A model generated the notes under the pieces. That model was not told where the DNA came from, did not search any database, and worked only from the letters and a program-made list of their open reading frames with translations. DNA of 64,000 nucleotides from Oehlia diaphana (lineage: Eukaryota > Glomeromycota > Glomeromycetes > Glomerales > Glomeraceae). The position numbers and the translations under genes are program-made. The stretch lies in contig QZLH01000436.1 in the NCBI GenBank assembly GCA_003833135.1, forward strand, positions 9,456 to 73,455. Direction: 5' to 3'. Positions 48,493 to 58,895 of this stretch are shown one piece after another (position 1 is the stretch's first letter; each line of letters opens with the position of its first letter).

Positions 48493-49096
48493 TGAAAATC
48501 ACTTAAATAAATTCAATGTCTTAATTTCAATTTATTATTACAATTTGAGCCTATAATTTTTTAAAATTACCAAAAATAAAATTATTAATATGATTTCACA
48601 TGATAAATAATTATTACGGTGAAAACCTTTTTAATTTTTATTAATGAAAGGCAAAATTTCAAGATCGATACTATGTTGACCATGTCAATAAAATGGCTAT
48701 CGGCAAAAATGGCGATTCGTGTGATTCGGGAAAATGAGGAAACCATGTCGTTTACTTTTTTTATAAGTACGAAGTTATCTGTTATAGAATTCATCATAAA
48801 TATTATTATGCCATTGGTATTTACCCTCTATATATATGTATATTTCAGAATATCAAAATTAGGTACTCTACTCGCCGTGATAGTCTTGTGACACCTATAA
48901 AGAATCCCTATAGATCACATGTCGGAGTTTTCTTGGAATACAAATTAGATCATTTATCGGAGTTTTTCCCAGAAAATTTTTTATAGGGAATGGTTGGTGA
49001 CACGATTACAATGAACTTGCATTTAAACAATTCATTGATTCTAAACTCCTTTTTTCAAACCTTTTTTCCCCTAATTCTAAATAAAAATCAACAAAA

Positions 49097-50483
49097 ATGT
49101 CTCAACTTCCCGCTGATTGTCTTAATGAAATTGTTGAATATTTAGAAGAAGACAATATTACTTTATATTCATGCTTATTAGTCAATCGTCTTTGGTGTAA
49201 AGTTTCTGTTAGAATTTTATGGAGAAATATTCAGAATTGTAGAACTATAATGGCTTGTCTTCCTAATGAATCTAAATATATCTTACATAAGAATAAAATT
49301 ATTATTTCAACTTCAAAACCTCCATTATTTAATTATGTAATATTTATTAAAAACCTTTCAATTTATAATATTAATAACTTAATTAAAAATATTCTTCAAA
49401 ATTTTCAATCTATTACTCCACAAAGTTTATATTATAAGAAATATATAATAGCAATGGAGATATATAAATTGTTCATGAATCAAACTACTTTGAGAGAATT
49501 ATATCTTAACTTGTATGGTATGATAAATACTCCAATTATAACTTATATTTCTTATCCTGGAGCAAAAGATTGTCTAAAACATCTCTCAAGTTTATATTGT
49601 TGTTCAAATATTTATCCTGAATTTTTTTATCAATTATCTCAGTTATGTCATAATATACAATATCTAACCATAAGTTTTGATAAAATCATTTCAAATGGAT
49701 TAAAAGATTTAATCTCTGTTCAAAAAAACTTGAAGTACTTAAAAATGTACGGTTATTTTCGTGAAGATTTAACAAATATAATTCAATCATTAACAAAACT
49801 TCCTAATACATTAATCAAATATGAACTTCACGGAGGATTACATTATATACCATTATCATTTATTTCTAAATATACAAATTTACGGAAACTTGTATTATCA
49901 TTTAACAATAATAGTATTTCTTTTAAATATTTCGAAAAATTACAATATATAACTTTTACACAATTAGAGATTTTAATATTTCCATTTGGATATCCAAAAG
50001 TTGAATTACAGTATTAACTAAATTTTTAGAAAACAATGGAAAGAATTTAAAAGAATTTCATATATGCTGTTCTGATAGTTCATTATGTTTAGATGTAGCT
50101 AAGTTTTGTCCAAATCTTAGAAAATTTTTTTCTACGGGATATATTGAATTCGGATTATTGAAAAGATTTTTATTAGTTGTCAATATTTAGAAAGTATTAA
50201 TATTTGGTGCAATGATAATTATAAAGATGTATGGGATATAATCGCAAATTATTCACCTAGAAATTTTTATAAATTAGAATTATATTATGCTACGAATACA
50301 AAATCAGAAATTCTTTCAGGAGAATTAGAAAAATTTTACATAAATTGGAAAAAACGTACACCACAAAAATCATTTTCTTTAATTATTGTAGGTTATAATT
50401 TAAAGACAACTAATGAAATTATGAAAGTGATTGATAAGCATAAAAAGTTAGGTACTGTCAAAGAATTTGAAATTATTTGTTAG
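49097..50483 (+). pseudogene. F-box paralog, frame-broken (3)
   Basis: The first 306 codons match the neighbour at 51347-52750 closely, including the F-box (LPADCLNEIVEYLEEDNITL) and most of the LRR-like body. At about 50006-50010 an extra 5 bases (TTACA) shift the frame and create a stop at 50015-50017. Downstream sequence still matches the paralog in the other frames (NNGKNLKEFHICCSD, then FYKLELYYATNT) up to TAG 50481-50483, with a second frame change near 50170-50185 and small deletions near 50215-50240. A truncated 306-residue protein could still be made, but the several lesions suggest a recently dead gene. Confidence 0.85.
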
Positions 50484-51346
50484 ATCATTTTATACTTTTC
50501 TCTTATTATATGTTTACATAAATTTCTATCTTTAATGATAATTAAAAATGAAATATAAAGTGTGATTAAATGGATTACGCAAAGAAATTTATATGTGAAA
50601 TGAAAGGTTTGATGAACAAATTAGCGTCAAAAAACTGACGTCTGCATGGCCAAATAAAATTCATTTCAGAAAAAAAAATCAAAATCTCAGACCGTTTTAT
50701 CGCTGACTATCGCTAACTATCGCATTAACGTATATGGGCGTTTGTTTTTTCTCAATCATTATAAGTGGGTTAACGCACGCCAAGTGAAGTTAGAAACGTT
50801 TAATACTTTACCTTGTTTCGGGATTTACAACTTGGATCTACTTATTTAAATATTTTATTAGTGAACTTAAGATTACTTTATGAAAAGAAATAAAAATTTT
50901 GACATTTTGTTGAAGTTTGTAAACATTAACATGATTATGACTTCTTATCAGTCGGGCTATTCGATACTAAAATGTCTTATATTTACATAATTGATTATAG
51001 AGTTAACTTGGCCAAATTTAAATATAGGTCCGAATTAGGATCCCTTATGATCGCACAGTATCGGCAAGTGATATAAAACGACACAAAATATTTATTTAGT
51101 AATTTTGGTTTATACTAGCCAACTGCTAATTTTAGATTGTTTTCAACTCAAAATCTTGAAGTTGCTTATATGATAAACAGTACTGCGCTGTTAAGTACAA
51201 TAGTTTTGTGTCACCTACAAAAATGAATGTCCGGTAACACGATTACAAAATGAATTTTCATTTAAACATCGGCCCATTGATTTACATTTTTTTTAACCCT
51301 TTCTCCCCTAATTTTGACATTTTATAATTCCAACAGAATCAACAAA
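50484..51346. other. Spacer between F-box pseudogene and its live paralog
   Basis: Holds the promoter of the next gene. The last about 110 bp (GTGTCACCTAC... and GGTAACACGATTACAAAATG, 51207-51250) match the region just upstream of the pseudogene, showing that the duplicated unit included the promoter. No other gene. Confidence 0.45.
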
Positions 51347-52750
51347 ATGTCTCAACTTTCCGTTGATTGTTTTAATGAAATTATTGAATATTTGGAAGAA
51401 GACAATATTGCTTTATACTCATGTTTACTAGTTAATCGCCTTTGGTGTAAAGTTTCTGTTAGAATTTTATGGAGAAATATTCAGAATTGTAGAACCATAA
51501 TTGCTTGTCTTCCTAATGAATCTAAAGAAATCTTAAATAAGAATAAGATCATTAATTCAGCATTAAATTCAAAACCTCCATTATTTAATTATGTAACATT
51601 TATTAAAAATCTTTCAATTTATAATATTGATAACATAATTAAATGTATTCTTCAAAATTTTCAATCTATTACTCTACAAAGCTTAAACCATAAGAAATAT
51701 ATAGTAGCAACGGAAATATATAAATTGTTCATGAATCAGACTTCTTTGAAAGAATTATATTTTAATTCGTATAAAATAATAGATACTCCGATTATAACTT
51801 TTATTTCTTATCCTGGAGCAAATGATTGTTTAAAACATCTCTCAAGTTTAAATTGTCGTTCAAATGTCTATCCTGAATTTTTTTATCAATTATCTCAATT
51901 ATGTCATAATATACAATATTTAGCCATAAGTTTTGAAAAAATTATTTCAAATGGATTAACGGATTTAATCTCCGTTCAAAAAAACTTGAAATACTTAAAA
52001 ATGTACAGTATTAATCATGAAGATTTAACAAATATAATTCAATCATTAACAAAACTTCCTAATACATTAATCAAATATGAACTTTATGGTGGAAGACATT
52101 ATATACCATTATCATTTATTGCAAAATTCACAAACTTACAAGAACTCGTATTATCTTTTCATATTTATACTTATAATAATAATTATTTTAAATATTTTGA
52201 AAAATTACAATATATTATTTTTACACAATTAAAGATTTTAAAATTTCTATTTGGACATCCAAGTGTTGAAGTATTAATTAAATTTTTAGAAAACAATGGA
52301 AAGAATTTAAAAGAATTTCATATATGCTGTTCTGATAATTCATTATGTTTGGCTATAGCCAAGCTCTGTCCAAATCTTAGAAAATTTTTTTCTATAGAAA
52401 ATAATGATTTAGAATTATTAAAAGAATTTTTTGTTAGCTGTCAATATTTAGAAAGTATTGAAATTTGGTGTGGCAATAATTATTTGGATGATAAAAAAGT
52501 ATTAGAAGTAGTTGCATATTATTCACCTAGAAATTTTTATGAATTAAAATTATATTACGTCATTAACACAAAATCAGGAATTCTTTCAGAGGAATTGGAG
52601 AAATTTTTTATAAATTGGAAAAATCGTACATCTCAAAAATCACTTTCTTTTATTATTGAAGGTTTTAATTTGGAAATGACTAATGAAATTAAGAAAGTGA
52701 TTGAAAAATATAAGAAATTTGGTACTGTCAAAGAATGTGAAATTTTTTGA
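51347..52750 (+). CDS. F-box protein of the local paralog array (4)
   Basis: Single-exon, 467-residue protein, closest to the broken gene directly upstream. F-box at residues 1-46 (LSVDCFNEIIEYLEEDNIAL, then SCLLVNRLWCKVSVRILW), then the shared LRR-like body (HYIPLSFIAKFTNLQELVLSF, LCPNLRKFFSI, YLESIEIWCGNNYL). The frame extends upstream to a TTG at 51314. I use the ATG at 51347 because it aligns with the MSQLPADCL start of all other members. Predicted role: substrate receptor of an SCF ubiquitin ligase, substrate unknown. Confidence 0.87.
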   Translation: MSQLSVDCFNEIIEYLEEDNIALYSCLLVNRLWCKVSVRILWRNIQNCRTIIACLPNESKEILNKNKIINSALNSKPPLFNYVTFIKNLSIYNIDNIIKCILQNFQSITLQSLNHKKYIVATEIYKLFMNQTSLKELYFNSYKIIDTPIITFISYPGANDCLKHLSSLNCRSNVYPEFFYQLSQLCHNIQYLAISFEKIISNGLTDLISVQKNLKYLKMYSINHEDLTNIIQSLTKLPNTLIKYELYGGRHYIPLSFIAKFTNLQELVLSFHIYTYNNNYFKYFEKLQYIIFTQLKILKFLFGHPSVEVLIKFLENNGKNLKEFHICCSDNSLCLAIAKLCPNLRKFFSIENNDLELLKEFFVSCQYLESIEIWCGNNYLDDKKVLEVVAYYSPRNFYELKLYYVINTKSGILSEELEKFFINWKNRTSQKSLSFIIEGFNLEMTNEIKKVIEKYKKFGTVKECEIF

Positions 52751-55069
52751 TTAGATTAGGAAAAATTGGTGATGGGATGGCCACTTAAATGGCCATGCAA
52801 GCATGTCATTACTAACATGCAGCGATCATCATAATTTGGGTTTTTATTTAAAATTTATATATTTATGAGTTTAAATGAAGGTCTTAAAAAATTTCAATTT
52901 TTTATTATCATATAAAGTTTTCTGTAAATTTTCACAAAATTAAGAAATTATTTAGATTTCACGTTTATTTTCTTTCATTTTTTCTTTTGTGTGTCTTTGT
53001 CTATCTATCTAAGTAATATCTATGTAATTAAAAAATTTGTATCAATGTCACGTTTGTAAAAAATAAATTGAATTGTGTTCAATAAATATTTACAGTCGGC
53101 CTGAACATATAACCAATCATTAATGAGTCTAAATCAAACGCTTATTCAAGAAAGTTTATTAAATAACAGTAAACAACTCACTTGATGTTTTTCTATTTAA
53201 TGTATATAAAAATTACTGTCATGGTAATTGCCGAATTTGTAATTAAAAGTTAAAACCGAACTGATATCAACGCGAATTTCTTGCTTATCGAATGGAAATA
53301 GGGATTATAGTGTAATTTGTCGCAATATTTCGCTGCGGGGTGCAATAAATCAACAATCGATTGTCAGATCTTGCGTAATGTTAAAATGATTTTAAAATGA
53401 CATTCATAAAGCAGGATTATATCACCGCGATTTTCATCCTGACAGCGATATAATACTCGATACAAAATATACGCGACATAAGTGGGATCTAGGAGCTTCC
53501 AGCATCTTAATTATATGAAATTATACCCTACGTTGTTCCTGAATAAACCATATACGTGCGAGACTGACATGTATAGTTTCGAAAAAACAACGTCAGAATT
53601 GGCATCTGGTAGACCTTATTTGCAAACGAAGTTCACAAAAGTGGAGAGTATCGACTGAAGTGCTGCGCGCGTGAAACTAATGAAAAAAATGACGGGATAA
53701 AATCTTTCGATGCATCAACAGCGGGGATAGTAAACGATAAAATTTCTGAATGATATGTATGATACTTATGTATCAAGGGGAGGATTTTTCGAAATATTCA
53801 AAGCAGTAGATGAGGCACAGTTCAAAGAAATAACCTAGAAAATATCAAAATTACAGAACATACGTCCTAACAGATAGTTTCTTTCGACCTTCATTATAAG
53901 TAGTTAAAAATTATTTTTAACCGTTATTCTACTTTTAGTGTCATTGACTAGAATTTGCATTCTTACAAACCGTTACATTTTATCTCTAACTAGTAAATTT
54001 ATTCAATATTATAGAATAAGAGTAATAGGTAAGCCTCGATAAAGAGTGTTATTACATAAATCTTAATATATTTGCTAAGGGTAGGGCCATCTATATTTTC
54101 TACGTTGGCCGAAGGAAGGAAATAACTGAATTCAAGGTATAATAACAAATTTGTGTATGACCTTACCAGAGATACTGTACATCAGGAAATTTTTTCAATG
54201 TACAAATATCCTGTGGTGAAATATATGAAGTGGATCCACAGATTCGAATTCGTTACACGTGGATTAATTAATTGTTGATTATTATAATATTTTTATTTTA
54301 AGGACGCGTTATTAAGACATATAATTTTATATATTACCAATTAAATATATTAGAGTTCATACGGACAAAAATTCGGGGAGTACTTACTACTTACGAAAAT
54401 CACGGTTTACCCGTATACAAATAAATACTTGTTATTAGAATATATATTATACACTTGTTTAATAAAGGCCTTGTTAAGTGATTTTAAGTCATATTACAAT
54501 ATCGGTATATCAAATTATCGGTATAAAATAGATTATAATGCTGGTCAATCATCTAATTCCAAACCTATATTTAGTAAGAAATTGTGGTTTATAAAATTAC
54601 AGATAGTGCTGGCCCGAATTATATTAGTGTAACCTAAAATATCGGTATATAAATCAGATTTTCACACACATATATATATGTTATATACGTTACTATAAAG
54701 GGGATAGAAGGATTGTATCGGTATACGTTATATAGCAAAATAATATAAAAAATCGGTAAATCAGGGTTTTTTTATTAATTGTGAAACGGGGAACATTATA
54801 AGCAATATATACTGTATCCGTGTATCGGTTTGACTGTACTTACCCTGATTATTCCATGTGATTCTCATAGAGTTGGAATGATGATCAAATTATCATGTAT
54901 ACGTAGGCGCTTACGTTCACATTTTACTCACATAGTTAGTTGTAATACATGACTATCCGAATTGTAGAATGTGACACAATATCTGAAACGCTAATAAAAT
55001 TAATAAAATTGCTTTTTTTGAACATAAAAAAAAAAAAAAAAAAAAAATTATTTCTTTAATAATTTAAAA
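52751..55069. other. Intergenic region with GC-balanced island and dispersed repeat
   Basis: Contains a more GC-balanced stretch (about 53230-53860) with no open frame, the inverted copy of the 36.6-kb dispersed repeat (54532-54722), and repeated ATCGGTATA motifs at 54501-54830. A poly-A run (55027-55046) lies just before the next F-box gene. The open frame at 54429-54632 is inside the repeat and is not called. Confidence 0.45.
54532..54722 (-). repeat. Dispersed repeat, copy 2
   Basis: Read on the minus strand it matches 36600-36790 in several blocks. The flanks carry TATCGGTATA on one side and ATATCGGTATAT on the other, which may be remnants of terminal repeats. Confidence 0.55.
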
Positions 55070-56512
55070 ATGTCTCAACTTCCCGCTGATTGTCTCAACG
55101 AAATTTTTGATTATTTGGAAGAAGACAAATTCACTTTACATACATGTTTATTAGTCAACCGCCTTTGGTGTGGGGTTTCCGTTAGAATTTTATGGAAGAA
55201 TGTTTGGAATTATAAAACTTTAATTACTTGTCTTCCTAAAGAATCAAAAGAAATTTTATATGAAAATAAAATTATTACAACAACATTAAATTCGAAAACT
55301 CCATTATTTGATTATACAACATTTATTAAAAGTCTTTCAATTTATAATGTTCATGATATGATAAAAAATATTCTTCAAAATTATCAATCAATTACACCAC
55401 AAAATTTAAATTATAAAAAATATATAGTTGCACGTGAGATATATAAATTTTTTATGAATAAAATATCTTCTTTAAAAGAATTATATTTTTATTCATATCC
55501 AATAATTAATGTTCCAAATGTAACATTTACTTCATATCCTGGAGCAAAAGATTGTTTAAAATATCTCTCAAAATTAAGTTGTCGATCAGATATTTATCCA
55601 GAATTTTTTTATCAATTATCTAAAATATGTGAGAATTTACAATCATTAAGTATAACATTTGAAAATATTATTTCAAATGGATTAATAGATTTAATATCAG
55701 TTCAAAAAAATTTAAAACATTTGGTAATAAGTTGTTATAATGGAGAAGATATAACAAATATAATTTCTTCATTATCAAAACTTCCTAATACTATAATTAA
55801 ATTTGATTTTTTATATAATAATGGGTTACGTAATATATCAAATTTCATTTTTCTCCCAACAATTACAGATAAACATTTGGAATTATCATTTATTACCAAA
55901 TTTACAAATTTACAAGAACTTATTTTATCATTTGATTATAATTTTGAATACTTTAAAGAATTACAATATGCTTTATTTCCACATTTACAAGTTTTAAAAT
56001 TTAATTATTCATGTCCAAAATATGAATTATTAATAAAATTTTTAGAAAATAATGGAAAAAATTTAAAAGAATTTTATGTAAAAAATAATGGTTATTTATT
56101 AAATTTAGCCATAGCTAAATTTTGTCCAAATCTTAGAAAACTTTTTACTATATTTAGAAATGATGAATTAGAAACTATAAAGGTAATTTTTAATAATTGT
56201 CAATATTTGGAAAGTATTCAAGCTTGGTGTGGTGGTAGATATTTAAATGATAAAGAAATATTAGATATAATTGTAAAATATTCTCCTAGAAATTTTTATG
56301 AATTAAATATTTATTATATATGGGGTGCGCAACCAAAAATACTTCCGGAAGAATTGGAGGAATTTTTTATAAATTGGAATAATCGTATTCCTCAAAAATC
56401 TTTTTCTTTTATTATTACTAAGGGTTCAAAATGTTTAAAATTTATGAAGGAAAATATTGAAGTAATTGAAAAGTATAAAAAGTTGGGTATTATTAAAAAA
56501 TTTAAACTATAG
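55070..56512 (+). CDS. F-box protein of the local paralog array (5)
   Basis: Single-exon, 480-residue member of the array. The N-terminal F-box (LPADCLNEIFDYLEEDKFTL, then TCLLVNRLWCGVSVRILWKN) is nearly the same as in the minus-strand pair. Residues 245-265 hold a short insertion relative to the others (NGLRNISNFIFLPTITDKH). The C-terminal half has FCPNLRKLFTIFRNDELETI and YLESIQAWCGGRYL. In sequence it looks closer to the genes at 37058-38464 and 39003-40406 than to its immediate plus-strand neighbours, suggesting that the array has been rearranged by inversion or transposition. Confidence 0.87.
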   Translation: MSQLPADCLNEIFDYLEEDKFTLHTCLLVNRLWCGVSVRILWKNVWNYKTLITCLPKESKEILYENKIITTTLNSKTPLFDYTTFIKSLSIYNVHDMIKNILQNYQSITPQNLNYKKYIVAREIYKFFMNKISSLKELYFYSYPIINVPNVTFTSYPGAKDCLKYLSKLSCRSDIYPEFFYQLSKICENLQSLSITFENIISNGLIDLISVQKNLKHLVISCYNGEDITNIISSLSKLPNTIIKFDFLYNNGLRNISNFIFLPTITDKHLELSFITKFTNLQELILSFDYNFEYFKELQYALFPHLQVLKFNYSCPKYELLIKFLENNGKNLKEFYVKNNGYLLNLAIAKFCPNLRKLFTIFRNDELETIKVIFNNCQYLESIQAWCGGRYLNDKEILDIIVKYSPRNFYELNIYYIWGAQPKILPEELEEFFINWNNRIPQKSFSFIITKGSKCLKFMKENIEVIEKYKKLGIIKKFKL

Positions 56513-58002
56513 TAAGTGATTTATAAATTTTGGTAGTATGTGATATTAGGATATTTTATGAATGTGTAATTTTGGACATTTATTAAAATATGAAAATTTA
56601 TTATTAAAACATTTTATCTCCAATTATAATAAACCTGATCTAGAATTAGAGTCTGATTGATAAGGTAGATAAGGTAACAATTTATTAATAAAATTTGAAG
56701 CAATAATATTTTACTTTTTGTTGTTTTACAATAAAATACTTATTTCAGCTTTTCAGCTAAATAACAATTTAAAAGATATTAACAATAATTAATTAATATT
56801 ATTTTTTTCCAGTTATCAAAGTACAATTCCAAGCATAATACCAAAGATATTGTGATTCATTATAAGTTTATTAGCATTAAACCCGGTTCTAACATTTATT
56901 GGCTCTCAAATATCTTTCCCTGCTGCTGCCCAACTGCCCCATTTGAATTAATTTCAAGTACAAATATATGCAGATCTCATAACTTTCATATTTATAAAAG
57001 GTGAGTATTCAATGAATCCTTATAGTAATAATATTTGAATTAACCGGTGAAGTAATCTCTTTTAACGTCAAATTAACAGATTATATAATATTAAACTTAT
57101 TAAAAGATGAAAATTGGTTCAGTATAAGAATTAATAGATTCATAATAATTTGAATTTCTGGATCAAGTTCTACACCTTGATTTTTTTGTTTTAAACGAAA
57201 TTTTTGGATTATATCATAGCAATTGATAATATATCTTAGTCAAGTTTTGAGAATTCTTCATTATTCATATTTAATTTAATATGTACACCTGGATACTTTG
57301 TATAATTTCGTCAATTAGCTATTATGAACTGCATAATGGTTGAACCATTGATTCTTTGTTATAATCCGATGAAGTTCTTAATAAATACAAATCTGCAATA
57401 TTTGATCAATAAATGTAAAAGCTTCAAGAACTTTTAATAGAGCAACAATACATGAAAAATTTGATAATAATCATGGGAGCATTAATTATCTTTAAATTTC
57501 TCAAAATCAAATTTATTAATAATGAACTTTAACATATGCTTCAATTCTAAATTTTATGATTATAAAGGAACTTGCAAATTCGTTCCGCAAATATTTGAAT
57601 TTTGTAAGTATTGTTATTTGTTTGAGATTAAGCAATTCTTAAGTTGAACAATCTTTGAAGAGTTTTACTTATATTCAACTTTAAAAATTGGACTAATGAA
57701 GGATAATCATCGATAGCCAGGCGGAGAAGAATGTGTAAAGTTTGAGAGTTTGTACAATAATAAGAAAATCATGAGATCGAGAAAACTGCAATTGTTAATT
57801 TTTGCCATCGAACCATCCACACAGGTGATACGACCCCAGCTTTGGATCTTGGGGGGTAAATTCATATCATTATTTTTGTCATTTTCTCTTGGATTCCATA
57901 ACTAAGCATTTCACCTGGTAATCAAAGGAGCAAAAATTATGTGGCGTAGCTAGAGTTTAATAATCAAATGATTCACACGACAATCATGGGATTTTAATAA
58001 CA
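56513..58002. other. Intergenic region with minus-strand coding relic
   Basis: Between 57130 and 57780 the minus strand gives short protein-like pieces (GVELDPEIQIIMNLL, then ALLKVLEAFTFIDQILQICIY) separated by stops and frame changes. This looks like a decayed gene, possibly another leucine-rich F-box relative, but I cannot confirm that. The remainder is AT-rich. Confidence 0.35.
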
Positions 58003-58189
58003 GCCCTGTAAAAAAAGTCAATCCGTTTTTTTTATTCCATCTTTTCTCCGTAAAAGGCTTATATTTCCGGAATTAATAACTTTATATCACGGAAATTCTC
58101 GATTATTTACATTTTCCGTGAATGGATCCGTGAAAGGCTCATTTTTACGGAGTTTTTACAGAAATAACGGATAAAATTTTTTATAGGGC
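58003..58189. mobile_element. MITE-like inverted-repeat element, copy next to gap
   Basis: Ends are imperfect inverted repeats: GCCCTGTAAAAAAAGTCAAT with ATCCGTT on the left, and AACGGATAAAATTTTTTATAGGGC (in parts) on the right. Internal CTCCGTAAAAGGCT and AAAGGCTCATTTTTACGGAG also face each other. It is non-coding. A second identical copy follows the gap (from 58701, lacking the first four bases), and a decayed relative is at about 35890-35970. Confidence 0.6.
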
Positions 58190-58201
58190 AGTGGAAGGTT
58201 A
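58007..58201 (+). repeat. 195-bp sequence left of gap, identical to right of gap
   Basis: Bases 58007-58201 recur at 58701-58895 with no difference that I can find. The identity begins and ends exactly at the gap edges, which points to a tandem duplication or an assembly artefact. Confidence 0.85.
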
Positions 58202-58700
58202 NNNNNNNNNNNNNNNNNNNNNNNNNNNNNNNNNNNNNNNNNNNNNNNNNNNNNNNNNNNNNNNNNNNNNNNNNNNNNNNNNNNNNNNNNNNNNNNNNNN
58301 NNNNNNNNNNNNNNNNNNNNNNNNNNNNNNNNNNNNNNNNNNNNNNNNNNNNNNNNNNNNNNNNNNNNNNNNNNNNNNNNNNNNNNNNNNNNNNNNNNNN
58401 NNNNNNNNNNNNNNNNNNNNNNNNNNNNNNNNNNNNNNNNNNNNNNNNNNNNNNNNNNNNNNNNNNNNNNNNNNNNNNNNNNNNNNNNNNNNNNNNNNNN
58501 NNNNNNNNNNNNNNNNNNNNNNNNNNNNNNNNNNNNNNNNNNNNNNNNNNNNNNNNNNNNNNNNNNNNNNNNNNNNNNNNNNNNNNNNNNNNNNNNNNNN
58601 NNNNNNNNNNNNNNNNNNNNNNNNNNNNNNNNNNNNNNNNNNNNNNNNNNNNNNNNNNNNNNNNNNNNNNNNNNNNNNNNNNNNNNNNNNNNNNNNNNNN
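58202..58700. other. Assembly gap of 499 unknown bases
   Basis: A run of N between two identical 195-bp segments. Predicted open frames that cross it are meaningless. Confidence 0.95.
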
Positions 58701-58895
58701 TGTAAAAAAAGTCAATCCGTTTTTTTTATTCCATCTTTTCTCCGTAAAAGGCTTATATTTCCGGAATTAATAACTTTATATCACGGAAATTCTCGATTAT
58801 TTACATTTTCCGTGAATGGATCCGTGAAAGGCTCATTTTTACGGAGTTTTTACAGAAATAACGGATAAAATTTTTTATAGGGCAGTGGAAGGTTA
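58701..58895 (+). repeat. 195-bp sequence right of gap
   Basis: Exact copy of 58007-58201, followed by unique sequence (TTTAAGTATCTGCATG). Confidence 0.85.

Larger units (their letters stand above)
47246..49096. other. Divergent region between membrane-protein gene and F-box pseudogene
   Basis: Contains a poly-T run (47318-47338), a hairpin at 47450-47502, degenerate ACCGACATGAAAAATTATC repeats at 48398-48492 and a possible small insertion at about 48897-49000. Small open frames at 48303-48506 and 48585-48891 show no recognised protein and overlap on opposite strands. Confidence 0.4.

Noticed and set aside
51314..51346. TTG start for the F-box gene at 51 kb
   Set aside because: All paralogs start at an ATG matching 51347.
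58107..58868. Open frames on both strands across the second gap
   Set aside because: They consist mainly of unknown bases and flanking repeat.
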